Below the pieces are notes generated by a model. That model had not been told where the DNA came from and made no database searches. It was given only the letters and a program-made list of their open reading frames with translations. This document shows positions 45,003 through 53,984 of a stretch of DNA of 64,000 nucleotides, in pieces. The DNA is taken from the NCBI GenBank assembly GCA_009711705.1, contig VENG01000033.1, forward strand, positions 1-64,000. Direction: 5' to 3'. Source of the DNA: Bacillota bacterium. GTDB lineage: Bacteria > Bacillota > Desulfotomaculia > Desulfotomaculales > VENG01. The translations under genes and the position numbers were made by a program. Position 1 is the stretch's first letter, and every line of letters starts with the position of its first letter.

Positions 45003-46925
45003 TTAATTTTTATTATAATTATTATCATCAATTCCGTGATTAGCTCCGTCCAACTTGAATTTAACCACTTCATTTTGAAGTTCCCCGGCAATATTAGCTA
45101 GTTCCTGCGCAGCGCTGGAGATCTGCTGCACAGTAGATGTTATCTGTTCGTTTGAAGCCGATAACTGCTGCATACCTTCATTGGCTTGGTTAGAGCCGGC
45201 AGCAACATCTTGGATCAATGCAGTATTCTTTTCTATGGCTTTAATAATTTGTTCTAAGGAGGCACCTGCATTATTGGCTACATGAACCCCGTCATCGACT
45301 TCTACCACACTACTATCAATAGCTGTAACTGCCTCACCAACACCCACCTGTATTTTTTCAATCAAGCCTGTGATTTCACCGGCAGCACCGGCAGACTGCT
45401 CAGCTAACTTACGAACTTCTTCAGCCACCACGGCAAATCCGCGTCCGTGTTCACCGGCCCGGGCGGCTTCAATAGCCGCGTTTAGAGCAAGAAGGTTGGT
45501 TTGGTCGGCGATGTTAGTAATAGTATTAATAATTTGCCCTATTTGATTTGATTGCTCGCCCAGGTTCTTGACTGCGGTAGCAACATTTTGTGATGACTGA
45601 GATATGGACTGCATTTTCTCAACGGTTTCCTGTACAGCCTTGTTTCCTTCTTCCGCTACCTGCTGTACCTGTTCAGACTCTTTTGCTGCTTCTTCCGCAT
45701 TTTCAGCACCTTGCCCTGACGTAGCAGCCACTTCGTTGGTAGTACTGGCTACTTCCTCAACTGTGGCGCTTACTTCTTCACTAGAGGAGGCCATTTCCTG
45801 GCTGTGTGAAGCCAGTTTTTCGGATGTGCCCTGTACTTTGGCTATCATCGCCTTTAAGTTTTGCACCATTTCTTCAAATGAAGTTGTCAGAATACCAATT
45901 TCATCGTTGCTCTTACGGCCGTCATTAGCTTTTACAGTTAGGTCTCCGCCTGCTATAGCTCCAGCTACCTGGCTAAGCTTCACCAGCGGCTTAGCTATAA
46001 AGCTAGCTATGAGGAAAGCTATGACAATCATAACAAGTATGGCAATGACGGCTATAGTTATGTTAGTACTGCGAATTACTTGCAAGGGAGCCATTACATC
46101 AGCCACGTCTGCCGATTGGGCAACTGCCCAGCCGGTACTTGGAATTTGTCCGTAGGCCAGCATTTTCTCAACACCGTTATAAGAATAAGCTCCGGCCCCG
46201 CTTTGTTCTGTAGTCATGTCGTTAACCAATTCATTTAAACGCTTGTCCCCGGCATTGGCAATTTTACTGTTACCAATCCACTGATCGTCGGGGTGGGCCA
46301 TGGTAATCATATCTAAATTCTGTATAAACCCGTAGCCGTAACCGTTAATGTTCATTTTTTCCACCAATGCATTAAGGTAATCCAACGTAGGGGTCACTCC
46401 AACTACACCCGTAGGGGTGGTGGAACCTTCTTTATAGGTGGGAGCGGCTATTACTATTATTTGCTTGCCGGTGGCTTTACTTTTAACAGGATCGGAAACA
46501 ACGGTATTTCCAGTCTGCATTACTTCCTGGAAATAACCCCGGTCTGCCACGCTAAAAGTTGTGTCGTTACTGCCTATACTATTGCCTTGTGCATCGGAGA
46601 CATAAGCCAGTTCATAATCCTCGTGCTGCCGGGCAACACCTTTTAATAAAGGCATACTAGCCTCACTGGCTGTTCTTATATCTTCATTTAATGCCATTGT
46701 ATTAACTTCATTTTTAATACCCTGGAGCCATTGGTCCACTAAATGCGCGTTATGGCCGGCACTATTAGTTGCGGCGCTAAATAACTGCTCTTCAAGAATA
46801 TTCGTCGCTTTGTCATAATTCATGTAAGATACAGTTCCTAACACTATTACAGTCGCAATAACAATAACTGATATTAATTTTGATTTTATGCTGTTTAACT
46901 TAAATCTAAGTTTAATTCCCTTCAT
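45003..46925 (-). CDS. Methyl-accepting chemotaxis protein
   Basis: A 640-residue transmembrane receptor. One N-terminal helix, an extracellular double-Cache sensor (about 50-280, with the [13 protein letters not shown] and [13 protein letters not shown] pattern), a second helix near 300, a HAMP linker ([18 protein letters not shown]) and a long cytoplasmic signalling helix pair. The tip [21 protein letters not shown] and [19 protein letters not shown] are invariant. Extracellular ligands are probably small organic acids or amino acids, unknown here. Start ATG 46925 with GGGAGGG upstream. No che genes nearby; it is an orphan receptor for a main pathway elsewhere. Confidence 0.93.
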   Translation of the reverse strand: MKGIKLRFKLNSIKSKLISVIVIATVIVLGTVSYMNYDKATNILEEQLFSAATNSAGHNAHLVDQWLQGIKNEVNTMALNEDIRTASEASMPLLKGVARQHEDYELAYVSDAQGNSIGSNDTTFSVADRGYFQEVMQTGNTVVSDPVKSKATGKQIIVIAAPTYKEGSTTPTGVVGVTPTLDYLNALVEKMNINGYGYGFIQNLDMITMAHPDDQWIGNSKIANAGDKRLNELVNDMTTEQSGAGAYSYNGVEKMLAYGQIPSTGWAVAQSADVADVMAPLQVIRSTNITIAVIAILVMIVIAFLIASFIAKPLVKLSQVAGAIAGGDLTVKANDGRKSNDEIGILTTSFEEMVQNLKAMIAKVQGTSEKLASHSQEMASSSEEVSATVEEVASTTNEVAATSGQGAENAEEAAKESEQVQQVAEEGNKAVQETVEKMQSISQSSQNVATAVKNLGEQSNQIGQIINTITNIADQTNLLALNAAIEAARAGEHGRGFAVVAEEVRKLAEQSAGAAGEITGLIEKIQVGVGEAVTAIDSSVVEVDDGVHVANNAGASLEQIIKAIEKNTALIQDVAAGSNQANEGMQQLSASNEQITSTVQQISSAAQELANIAGELQNEVVKFKLDGANHGIDDNNYNKN

Positions 46926-47043
46926 GGCTACTTTCCCTCCCTTTCTTTTCAACTTCTTTTATATAATACTCGGTTCGACATTATATTCCTTTTAGCGTTT
47001 AAATATTTTAATCACTAAACTTTCGACATTATTTTTACAAGAA

Positions 47044-47077
47044 AAAAACACCTTAGAGAAGCTCCTAAGGTGTTTTT
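47044..47077. terminator. Bidirectional terminator
   Basis: AAAAACACCTTAG / CTAAGGTGTTTTT, a 13-bp perfect stem with A/T tracts both sides, between the receptor and yaaR. Confidence 0.8.
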
Positions 47078-47118
47078 CTTCTCTCCATGACGCCAAAAAC
47101 ACATAAACACCCCCAACA

Positions 47119-47544
47119 CTAACAGAACAAGTCAAGTAGTAGCCCTCTAATCTTGTCTATCTTATCTGCCAGGGCAACATTCCCTTTTTCCTCTGCCAAC
47201 AAAGCCTGGGTTAATTCATCAACTTCTTTATCGATAACTTCTACCCGTAAAAGAATGTCACCATTATACCTGCGATCCCGCTGCACACTGTAAAAATTCT
47301 TGGTGACAAAAGACAGGTACTCCTGGATTCGTTTTTTATAATCCAATATATCAGGTACGTTTTTTGATGCCTTAAGCCTGTCACCTGCACTTTTAATTCT
47401 GTTCAGCATTTCCTTAAGTGCCTGTTCCTGCTGATCCTTATGCGCCGACTGCAGTGTATCCGAAAATTCTTTACCCCTTTCGCTTTTTACAACCGGCGAA
47501 TTATATGCACTGCGAGTGCTTTTGTCAATTGAAGAAACCTTCAT
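47119..47544 (-). CDS. yaaR: YaaR family protein (DUF327)
   Basis: A 141-residue cytoplasmic helical protein of the DUF327 family, found in spore-formers next to sigK/holB regions. The LNRIKSAGDRLKASKNVPDILDYKKRIQEYLSFV pattern and the KNFYSVQRDRR block are diagnostic. Role unknown. The gene follows two dispersed repeats; it ends at the bidirectional terminator. Confidence 0.85.
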   Translation of the reverse strand: MKVSSIDKSTRSAYNSPVVKSERGKEFSDTLQSAHKDQQEQALKEMLNRIKSAGDRLKASKNVPDILDYKKRIQEYLSFVTKNFYSVQRDRRYNGDILLRVEVIDKEVDELTQALLAEEKGNVALADKIDKIRGLLLDLFC

Positions 47545-47583
47545 CCTTTTGCCTCCAAAGTATTGACTAAGTGAACATCGGGG

Positions 47584-47613
47584 GGGGTCAGGCTTGAATT
47601 ATTCACTTATTCC
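47584..47613 (+). repeat. GGGGTCAGGCTTGAAT-family repeat, copy 2
   Basis: GGGGTCAGGCTTGAAT followed by TATTCACTTATTCC. Same sense as the copy at 9388, sitting just upstream of yaaR. Confidence 0.65.
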
Positions 47614-47642
47614 AAAAAAAACACTGCTTTCCTACAGTGAGA

Positions 47643-47809
47643 TCAGTTTCTTATTTGTATCTTAGGCGGATTTTTGCCACATAAAACAAGGTATCCTTTA
47701 AGATACTTTTCAGTAAATTGCTGGCAGTGATAACAAATAATTTCAATTGGAAGTCTAAATCCATTGCAGCAAATCTCTGCCCTTCCTGTGCTTGTGTTAC
47801 ATTAACCAT
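47643..47809 (-). pseudogene. Possible Cys-rich small protein, frameshifted
   Basis: ATG 47809 follows GGGAGGGG and reads MVNVTQAQEG; a shift of one base then gives RAEICCNGFRLPIEIICYHC followed by a tail to a stop at 47643. The second frame has the four-cysteine arrangement of a zinc-binding miniprotein, while the first frame continued straight gives only a hydrophobic 52-residue peptide. One reading must be a shadow; I favour a frameshifted zinc-binding gene. Low confidence. Confidence 0.3.
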
Positions 47810-48018
47810 ACAGCACCATCCCCTCCCTTAAGATGATAATTAACTCATCCTGTATTCGTTTTTCCATATTGGAATCTCCATTTGTCCAACAATAACTTTG
47901 TCGTTTATTATATCACAAAATTTTTTCCATCCAGCTACAAATCATGGCTTTTTTGCCAGGCATTTTTTGTTCATGCTAATTGATAATACTTTACCGCAGG
48001 AATACAGGGCGGAAAACA

Positions 48019-49227
48019 TTATCGATGATCTCTGTCATCCTGACGGTACTGCATCGCATCCCACTGTCTTTCATTATTTTGCCACCTATTTTCCTCCCAC
48101 TGGTGATCTTCCCGGTTGTTTTCCCATTTGTCTCTTCCTTCCTGCGGAACAGTTGAATCCGGGTTTGCATCAGTTTGGTTCTGGGTTTGTGCAGGTGTCC
48201 CGGTTTTTACCGCATGCTGGTCCGGTGACCCGCAGCTGTCGTAATCATTATTCATGTCACGGTTTAGCGTATTGTTTTGACCGGAGGTTTGGCTACCGGA
48301 GTTATTCTGGTGTTCCCGGTCTTTCATATTGTCTTCATTCCACTTTTCATTTTCATTTTCATTACCGGAAGCTTCGCTCGCATTTTGTGTATCGCTTTGA
48401 CTTCCTGCACCATTCCACTTTTCCTGCCAGTTCACTTTACAGCTGTTATTAGGGAATAATGCGGGAACTGATGTCTTGGAGTCATTAATAACCTGCATCA
48501 TTTCTTGTGTATCTAAAGATTTAGGATCTACATCTATACCTTTTTCCTTGATACGCTGGGAAACAATAGCCCTATTCACGGAATACCCGGACTTTTGTGC
48601 GTTTTGCCATTCAGACTCATTTGTCTCGTTAACCACCACGTATCCGGGGTGATGACCCGCGTTCAACTCATCATGTATAACAGAACGCAGCTTTTCATCT
48701 TTAATACGGTATGAGGACGAGTCCTTTATTTTGGAAACAGTGGCCATGACCAAGTTGTCTGTATCCTTTTTGAAATACCCGGCACTGCCTGCCTTTTTGA
48801 CAGTATCTTTTACCGCCAGGTACACATCTTTATTTTTTATATCCAATTCATTAATGAGCTTTTTCCCGGCGTCATTCAGGGCAGTGACGCCTATCACTTT
48901 CCCGTTTTCATCAACAGACAGCTGCAGGCTTGGTGTCATATCCAGGGTCACATAAGCAGAAGCAGATACCGGAGGTGGCCCCAAATTTCCAAACATGCTT
49001 ATACCCAGTACTAGGAGCAAAGCAGCAGCCACGGCCATCCATTTTGCGCCTATAAAACTCCCGGCAGCTTTCTTTTTTTCAGGTAGCAAAGAGACTTCTA
49101 TGGTTGACCCCAAATCCGGAACATTAGCTGGCAGCGGTACGCGCTTAATCCGTTTATCTTCAGTAACCACCACCATGGTTCTGTTTTCTTTATCTATTTT
49201 TGCCACCATGCCCTTAAATTTTTTCAC
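48019..49227 (-). CDS. rsgI: Anti-sigma-I factor RsgI with Asn/Gln/Trp-rich tail
   Basis: A 402-residue anti-sigma protein. The N-terminal RsgI domain (KKFKGMVAKIDKENRTMVVVTEDKR) holds SigI in the cytoplasm; a single helix follows (MAVAAALLLVLGISMFG), then an extracellular region starting ASAYVTLDMTPSLQLSVDENGKV. The last 130 residues are low-complexity, rich in Asn, Gln, Asp, Glu and Trp (KWNEDNMKDRE, WENNREDHQWEENRWQNNERQW). Other RsgI proteins end in carbohydrate-binding or protease modules, so this tail is unusual. Start GTG 49227 after GAGG. It is 37 nt downstream of sigI. Confidence 0.9.
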   Translation of the reverse strand: MKKFKGMVAKIDKENRTMVVVTEDKRIKRVPLPANVPDLGSTIEVSLLPEKKKAAGSFIGAKWMAVAAALLLVLGISMFGNLGPPPVSASAYVTLDMTPSLQLSVDENGKVIGVTALNDAGKKLINELDIKNKDVYLAVKDTVKKAGSAGYFKKDTDNLVMATVSKIKDSSSYRIKDEKLRSVIHDELNAGHHPGYVVVNETNESEWQNAQKSGYSVNRAIVSQRIKEKGIDVDPKSLDTQEMMQVINDSKTSVPALFPNNSCKVNWQEKWNGAGSQSDTQNASEASGNENENEKWNEDNMKDREHQNNSGSQTSGQNNTLNRDMNNDYDSCGSPDQHAVKTGTPAQTQNQTDANPDSTVPQEGRDKWENNREDHQWEENRWQNNERQWDAMQYRQDDRDHR

Positions 49228-49263
49228 GGAAACCAACCTCTTTCTTTATTTCCAACACTTAGT

Positions 49264-49980
49264 TTAATCAGAGAAAATAAATGTTTTTAACTCTTTAAAT
49301 CTTTCTTCGGATATTATGATTGCCATCGCCAGAATATATTTTCGCCCGTTTTCCAGCACCCGCTTGCTGACCTTTGCCGCCCGGGCTAACTTTTTGGCGG
49401 GAACTCTTTTCGTTTTACGAAGTGAATTTAAAAGCTCCTGGTCACTGCACAGTATTTTTGCCACATTGGCTAGTTTTTCCCGGGTGTCCCTGTGTTTGGG
49501 GCAGATATCCGCAAGCTCATCCAGTGAGGTGCCGAATTCATTCAATCTTTCTTCAAAATCCAGCATCATTTGTGCCAGTTCCTCTTTCTCAACCTTTGCC
49601 TTATGATCTTCCCAGGCCTGTGAACTTTCAATAGGGCTTATTTCATTTTGTTCCCCTTCTTCATTTACAGATGAAGATAATGAAATATGCTGGTGTCTTT
49701 TTTCATGCCGGAAGTAATCAACTAGCCTTTGACTTATTACCCTGCGGGCAAAGGTTAAAAAATTTGCTCCCTTATCCGGATTGTAGGAACTTACTGCTTC
49801 ATTAAATGCAATGAGGGCAATACTTAACTCATCATCATTTTCCCAGCTTAAAGCCCTCTGGCAAATACTGCAGCTGGTTTTATATATGAAAGGCTTATAC
49901 TGGAAGATCAGTTTCTCCCGGGCGTTATGATCACCATTTTGCGCGAGGGTTACCAATTCCTGTATTGTAGTGTCATTCAA
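49264..49980 (-). CDS. sigI: RNA polymerase sigma-I factor
   Basis: A 238-residue sigma factor of the SigI group. The first half has the sigma-2 region (FIYKTSCSICQRALSWENDDELSIALIAFNEAVSSYNPDKGANFLTFARRVISQRLVDYFR), typical of SigI rather than of ordinary ECF factors; the C-terminal half is the SigI-specific DNA-binding domain with KRVPAKKLARAAKVSKRVLENGRKYILAM. SigI directs envelope and heat-stress genes and is held by RsgI, whose gene follows. The pair is a signalling unit responding to a surface cue through the RsgI tail. Confidence 0.93.
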   Translation of the reverse strand: MNDTTIQELVTLAQNGDHNAREKLIFQYKPFIYKTSCSICQRALSWENDDELSIALIAFNEAVSSYNPDKGANFLTFARRVISQRLVDYFRHEKRHQHISLSSSVNEEGEQNEISPIESSQAWEDHKAKVEKEELAQMMLDFEERLNEFGTSLDELADICPKHRDTREKLANVAKILCSDQELLNSLRKTKRVPAKKLARAAKVSKRVLENGRKYILAMAIIISEERFKELKTFIFSD

Positions 49981-50040
49981 TATTAATCACTCCGCTTGTA
50001 TTAGATATCCGAAAAAAGAATTCAATTTACGTGGGTAAAA

Positions 50041-50072
50041 TTAAATCTCCCCAAAAATTTGAGGAGATTTAA
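50041..50072 (-). terminator. Hairpin between sigI and the secreted-protein gene
   Basis: TTAAATCTCC (50041-50050) / GGAGATTTAA (50063-50072). On the minus strand the stem is followed by TTTTA, so it can end the 50107 transcript. Confidence 0.6.
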
Positions 50073-50106
50073 TTGAGAAAAACTTTGGAGGTTGGGTTAA
50101 GTCTTT

Positions 50107-50484
50107 TTACCAGCACCAGCCCATCATACCCATTCCCATACCGTAGGGAGTATAATTATAAGCTGGGGGCTGCTGGCCGTCACTGTTTGGCCCGTAATAA
50201 GGATTGTTCCACATCATTCCCGGTCCCTGCATATAAGGTGGATACGCCGGGTAGGGGGGCTGGTTGTTATTTGGGTTTTGATTGGCATCTGGGTTTTGAT
50301 TGCTATTTTCCTGTGCAGCAGTCATTAAATCAGCCTGCATCGCCTGGGCCGGCACGGCTTGATAATGTTGATACTGATAAGGGGTCATATTCATCTGGTG
50401 TGCCGAGGCATTACTGATGCCGTAAAAAACCGCCCCAACGGCAAGCACACCGGCCAACAAAAAGTACTTTACTGTTTTTTTCAT
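50107..50484 (-). CDS. Secreted Pro/Asn/Met/Tyr-rich protein
   Basis: A 125-residue precursor. Signal peptide 1-28 (KKTVKYFLLAGVLAVGAVFY, cut near SNASA). The mature part is low-complexity: MNMTPYQYQHYQ, then tandem NQNPDANQNPNNNQ, then Pro/Tyr-rich PPYPAYPPYMQGPGMMWNN and a C-terminal Met/Gly run ending MGWCW. It resembles the copA-side protein at 39029 in its Met/Gly/Tyr end. Start ATG 50484 with AAAGGAGG upstream. It lies between sigI and an OmpR-type two-component system, both likely regulators. Confidence 0.75.
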   Translation of the reverse strand: MKKTVKYFLLAGVLAVGAVFYGISNASAHQMNMTPYQYQHYQAVPAQAMQADLMTAAQENSNQNPDANQNPNNNQPPYPAYPPYMQGPGMMWNNPYYGPNSDGQQPPAYNYTPYGMGMGMMGWCW

Positions 50485-50683
50485 ACATTGGCCTCCTTTC
50501 AAATGATTTTCTGTAGTATAACTTTTCAAGTTATCCTCCCTGTTACATGCATGTAAACTTTTTGTGATATAAAAGAGGTTAATATGACAAAAATGTAAAA
50601 TTACTTTTACAATCGTGTCACACAGCAGGTTTAAAATTTATATGATAATTCCTTCATAATGTAAAATAAGGTGGTGACAACCA

Positions 50684-51376
50684 TTGGAAAAAACAATTTT
50701 GCTCGCTGATGATGACCCCAGGATACGTAGTGTAGTAAAGTTATATTTGGATTCGGAAGACTTTAATGTTATTGAGGTGGAAAACGGTGAAGAGGTGCTG
50801 CAGCGGTTGAAGGAAATAAAAATTGATTTAGTTCTGCTGGACCTGATGATGCCCGTGGTGGACGGGTGGACCGTATGCAAACACATCCGCAAGACCATGG
50901 ATATACCGGTAATAATGCTCACTGCCAAAGGTGAAGAAAACGACCGCATACTGGGCCTTGATTTGGGGGCGGATGATTATATTGTTAAACCCTTCAGCCC
51001 CCGGGAACTGGTGGCTAGAGTGAAAGCAGTACTGCGTAGATCAGAGAATAGAAATTCGGATGCCAGCGTTTTTAATTACCCGGGAATAACTGTAAATGTG
51101 GTAACAAGACAGGTGCAAGTGAATAATGAGGAAATCAAATTCACCCTAAAGGAATTTGATCTGCTGCACCTTTTCATTAAGGCTCCTGGAAGAGTCTATA
51201 CCCGGGATGAATTGCTGGAACAAGTTTGGGGCTACGATTACTGCGGTGATACCCGTACAGTGGATACTCATATCAACCGCCTGAGGGAAAAGATTACTCA
51301 GGCAGGTGGTAATAGCGAGCTGATTCAAACGGTCAGAGGGGTGGGGTACAAATTTCTTCCCACAGGTGGTCGATAA
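50684..51376 (+). CDS. OmpR/PhoB-type response regulator
   Basis: A 230-residue two-domain response regulator. The receiver has the acidic pair DD near 8-9, the phosphoacceptor in LVLLDLMMPV and the conserved lysine in IVKPFSPRE. The effector is a PhoB-type winged helix (FTLKEFDLLHLFIKAPGRVYTRDELLEQVWG...GDTRTVDTHINRLREKI). TTG start with AAGGTGGTG upstream. It is followed at once by a histidine kinase gene, so the pair is a two-component system. Target genes probably lie among the secreted-protein genes nearby; this is inferred from position. Confidence 0.93.
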   Translation: MEKTILLADDDPRIRSVVKLYLDSEDFNVIEVENGEEVLQRLKEIKIDLVLLDLMMPVVDGWTVCKHIRKTMDIPVIMLTAKGEENDRILGLDLGADDYIVKPFSPRELVARVKAVLRRSENRNSDASVFNYPGITVNVVTRQVQVNNEEIKFTLKEFDLLHLFIKAPGRVYTRDELLEQVWGYDYCGDTRTVDTHINRLREKITQAGGNSELIQTVRGVGYKFLPTGGR

Positions 51377-51408
51377 GGAATAATATTGTTATTAAATCCT
51401 GGGTTGCT

Positions 51409-52806
51409 GTGGTTATGCTTGTTTTAGCGGTATTAATTGTTTCCGTTATTATTCAATCAGAACAAATTAAGTCTTTTGTTTATAACCAGCAGGCCCAGTA
51501 CTACATTTATGAAGCCGAAGAGGTTTCAACTATTCTAAAGAATGAATCCTCGCCTGAAATTATCAATGAAAGGCTGCTGATCCTGGCCAAGTTTTTAAAT
51601 GGAACAATATTAACCGTCGACAAAGAAGGGAACGTAACGAGAGTAGCGCAAAGGCCATCTGAGAGAGGACATAAACACTTAATGCCCAAAAAAGAATTCA
51701 TGTCAAAGTTGAAAGACGGGGAAAAGGTTATTTATACTGGAAAAATCAAAAATTATCCGGCGGACATATTTTTGGCTGCAGTTCCGGTAAAAGAAAATAA
51801 TAATTTTACAGGTGCCGTTGTTATTTACGGCCCCCTTACATCCCTGCAGAAACAAATCGAAAGCATCCGGAAAATAGCCTCTTTAGGCGCCCTTTTGGGA
51901 ATGGTACTGGCAACCATACTTAGTGTCTTTGTCTTAAAAAAACTCACCAAGCCGCTGGTGAAAATGGAGGAAGTGGCCCACGCCATTGCCGGTGGTGATT
52001 TCGGTAAACAAGTACCGGTTATTTCCGGTGATGAAGTTGGAAGGCTGGCATCTTCATTAAATAATATGTCCCAGCAATTAAAGGAAAAAATTGAAGACAT
52101 AGAAAGACTGGATAATGTCCGGCAGGAATTCGTGTCCAATGTGTCCCACGAATTGCGTACTCCACTAACTGTAATCCAGAGTTTTTCAGAAGCCATCATT
52201 GACGGTAAAGTGAAGACAGAAACAGATAAGGAGTTTTACCTTAAAAACATTCTGGAAGAATCTAAGAGGCTTAAGCGCCTGGTTGACGAGCTGTTAGATC
52301 TTAAAGCACTTGAGGCGGAAGATGTTATAGAAGATATGGAGTTTGTGAGGATTGCAAAACTGGTTAAAGTAACATCCGGTAACTTTGAAACTTTATTCCA
52401 CGAAAAAAATATTAAATTAATAGTTAAGCCATGTGAAAAAGAGATTACCGTTTGGGGCAATGTTGACCGCTTAAAACAGGTTATGACTAACCTGATTGGT
52501 AATGCCCTCAACCATACCCAATCAGGGGGTATGGTTGAAATCAGCTGGGGTGAAATTGAAGATAAAAGAGTTTACATCAATGTGAAAGATAACGGGCCCG
52601 GAATTCCACACGAAGAGCTTGAGCATATTTGGGAAAGGTTTTATAAAGTGGACAAGTCAAGGACTAGGACAGGTGAAGGTACCGGAATGGGACTGACCAT
52701 TGTGAAAAGAATTGCTGAACTTCATGGAGGGACAGTTACAGCAGAAAGCACCCCGGGGGAAGGATCCGTATTTACGGTGGCGCTTCCGGCAAGTGATGAA
52801 AATTAA
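51409..52806 (+). CDS. Sensor histidine kinase
   Basis: A 465-residue membrane kinase: helix 1 (MLVLAVLIVSVII), an extracellular sensor of about 120 residues, helix 2 near 160-180, HAMP (KPLVKMEEVAHAIAGGDF), HisKA with the phosphorylated histidine in SHELRTPLTV, and HATPase with NLIGNALNH, DNGPGIP and GTGMGL. The listed GTG start cuts into the first helix. The homologous N-terminus RNNIVIKSWVAVV continues upstream in frame to an ATA at 51373, which overlaps the response-regulator stop. So translation may begin at ATA or ATT by coupling. Partner of the upstream regulator. Confidence 0.92.
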   Translation: MVMLVLAVLIVSVIIQSEQIKSFVYNQQAQYYIYEAEEVSTILKNESSPEIINERLLILAKFLNGTILTVDKEGNVTRVAQRPSERGHKHLMPKKEFMSKLKDGEKVIYTGKIKNYPADIFLAAVPVKENNNFTGAVVIYGPLTSLQKQIESIRKIASLGALLGMVLATILSVFVLKKLTKPLVKMEEVAHAIAGGDFGKQVPVISGDEVGRLASSLNNMSQQLKEKIEDIERLDNVRQEFVSNVSHELRTPLTVIQSFSEAIIDGKVKTETDKEFYLKNILEESKRLKRLVDELLDLKALEAEDVIEDMEFVRIAKLVKVTSGNFETLFHEKNIKLIVKPCEKEITVWGNVDRLKQVMTNLIGNALNHTQSGGMVEISWGEIEDKRVYINVKDNGPGIPHEELEHIWERFYKVDKSRTRTGEGTGMGLTIVKRIAELHGGTVTAESTPGEGSVFTVALPASDEN

Positions 52807-52819
52807 TTTTGATTAGCAG

Positions 52820-52996
52820 TCAATATAAAAAAGGAATATTTTTGAACCTCTTCCGTTTACGGAAGAGGCTCTCTTTATATAAAGACAAACCCCAAACTAA
52901 AAACAACATTAGAATCGCCAACAAGAAGTTAACATATTCCTGCAGTTTTTCGTCGTTGTAATTGAGGCCGGCGGCTTCAGCTGTTGCTTCGAACAC
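52820..52996 (-). CDS. Small single-helix membrane protein, unknown
   Basis: A 58-residue protein: acidic N-terminal helix (FEATAEAAGLNYNDEKLQEYV), one membrane helix (FLLAILMLFLVWGLSLY) and a very basic tail (FRKRKRFKN). GTG start at 52996 has AAGGAG 9 nt upstream. The end of the gene overlaps the terminator of the kinase on the other strand, as convergent genes often do. No family recognised. Confidence 0.5.
   Translation of the reverse strand: MFEATAEAAGLNYNDEKLQEYVNFLLAILMLFLVWGLSLYKESLFRKRKRFKNIPFLY
52847..52876 (+). terminator. Terminator of the two-component operon
   Basis: 9-bp perfect stem CCTCTTCCG (52847-52855) / CGGAAGAGG (52860-52868) with a TTTA loop, followed by CTCTCTTTAT, 40 nt after the kinase stop. 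Confidence 0.75.
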
Positions 52997-53109
52997 TTTT
53001 CTCAACTCCTTCTATTTTCTCTTTTGAGTTCTGATTCCAAGTATATATTTTTATTCTCATGGGAAAGTCACAAGCATTTAAATTATTTGTAACAAGATCT
53101 TCATTAAAG

Positions 53110-53141
53110 AGAGCCGGGCTCTTTTACTAAAGCCCGGCTCT
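53110..53141. repeat. Strong GC-rich palindrome
   Basis: AGAGCCGGGCT (53110-53120) / AGCCCGGCTCT (53131-53141), 11-bp perfect stem with a 10-nt loop. It ends 4 nt before the ATG of the next ORF, with no U-run. It may be a terminator remnant or a translation-blocking hairpin. Confidence 0.55.
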
Positions 53142-53144
53142 CCC

Positions 53145-53555
53145 ATGCCAATGAATATGAATATAGACACAAATCAACAGTCTGATGATAATTCTACAGC
53201 AACGGATTCGGATGATAATAATGATGTAAACCAGGATAATACCCAGACAACCAACAGCAATGACAATGACCAAAATACCACGGATAACAATAATGCAGAC
53301 AGCCATAATGATATTTATAACCAAATGATGCAAGCTTGTCTCAATGCCGACCAGCATCTACCACAAAATTGCCCGTACCCTGACCAGCACATGCAAAACA
53401 TGACTCCCGAGCAGATGCAGCAAATGGATCAAGCCTGGATGCAGAATGCGTCTAACGGTCAAAAGTCCTGGAATAATAACAGTAATTCCCATGACCGGTC
53501 CTGGAGCGGTAAATCAATGAGCCAGAGCCGTAACTATGAAAACTGCGGATGGTAG
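53145..53555 (+). CDS. Asn/Gln-rich protein lacking its signal peptide
   Basis: A 136-residue low-complexity protein. Residues 1-60 are almost only Asn, Asp, Thr and Gln (NQQSDDNSTATDSDDNNDVN...). Then IYNQMMQACLNADQHLP, MTPEQMQQMDQAWMQNAS and a Ser/Asn/Trp tail (SWNNNSNSHDRSWSGKSMSQ). Motifs QMMQACxxxDQ and M[DE]QAWMQ recur in the secreted protein at 53985, so they are paralogues. No ribosome site and no signal peptide: a strong palindrome ends 4 nt before the ATG. The front of the gene may have been lost. Confidence 0.55.
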   Translation: MPMNMNIDTNQQSDDNSTATDSDDNNDVNQDNTQTTNSNDNDQNTTDNNNADSHNDIYNQMMQACLNADQHLPQNCPYPDQHMQNMTPEQMQQMDQAWMQNASNGQKSWNNNSNSHDRSWSGKSMSQSRNYENCGW

Positions 53556-53984
53556 GTTTTATGGTTTAATAATTATTACAGAAAGTTTATATGTATTTGA
53601 CGTAATGGATAAATCCTTAGGTTAATATATAGTCAACCTCCTACATTGTGTTCCTTCTTATTCCTGAAAAGGGTCGGTAAAAACCGGCCCTTTTCCTTTA
53701 CGTGCTATAGTGAATTGTTCTAAGAAATACCAATACCAGCAAAGTGAGATTGTGTGGCTACAGGTGGATATCTACCTCTGTGCTTGCCTTCGAATTGATG
53801 TTGAGGGATGGGTCGTAGTTACCTTTATAGACCGGAGTAAAACATCGGAAGCAAGTTAAACATTTGAAGCATGTAATGCAACTAACTAAAAAAATTTTGA
53901 GATACCCACTTAAAATAATCACTGGTTTCGGAAACTACAGTCAAGGGAAGTTATCCCAACATTAAAAGAAAGGGTGATTGTAGA
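53556..53984. other. Gene-free interval between two secreted-protein genes
   Basis: No gene found. It holds the terminator at 53667-53697 and about 290 bp of plain AT-rich DNA that presumably includes the promoter of the next gene. Confidence 0.5.
53667..53697 (+). terminator. Rho-independent terminator
   Basis: AAAAGGGTCGGT (53667-53678) / ACCGGCCCTTTT (53683-53694), followed by a T-rich stretch, about 110 nt after the 53145 ORF. Confidence 0.75.

Noticed and set aside
50262-50312. Short tandem repeats inside the 50107 gene as a possible CRISPR or VNTR array
   Set aside because: They encode the NQNP repeats of the secreted protein in frame; there are no spacers.
53698-53984. Transposase remnant between the two Gln-rich protein genes
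   Set aside because: No frame gave a recognisable transposase motif on either strand.
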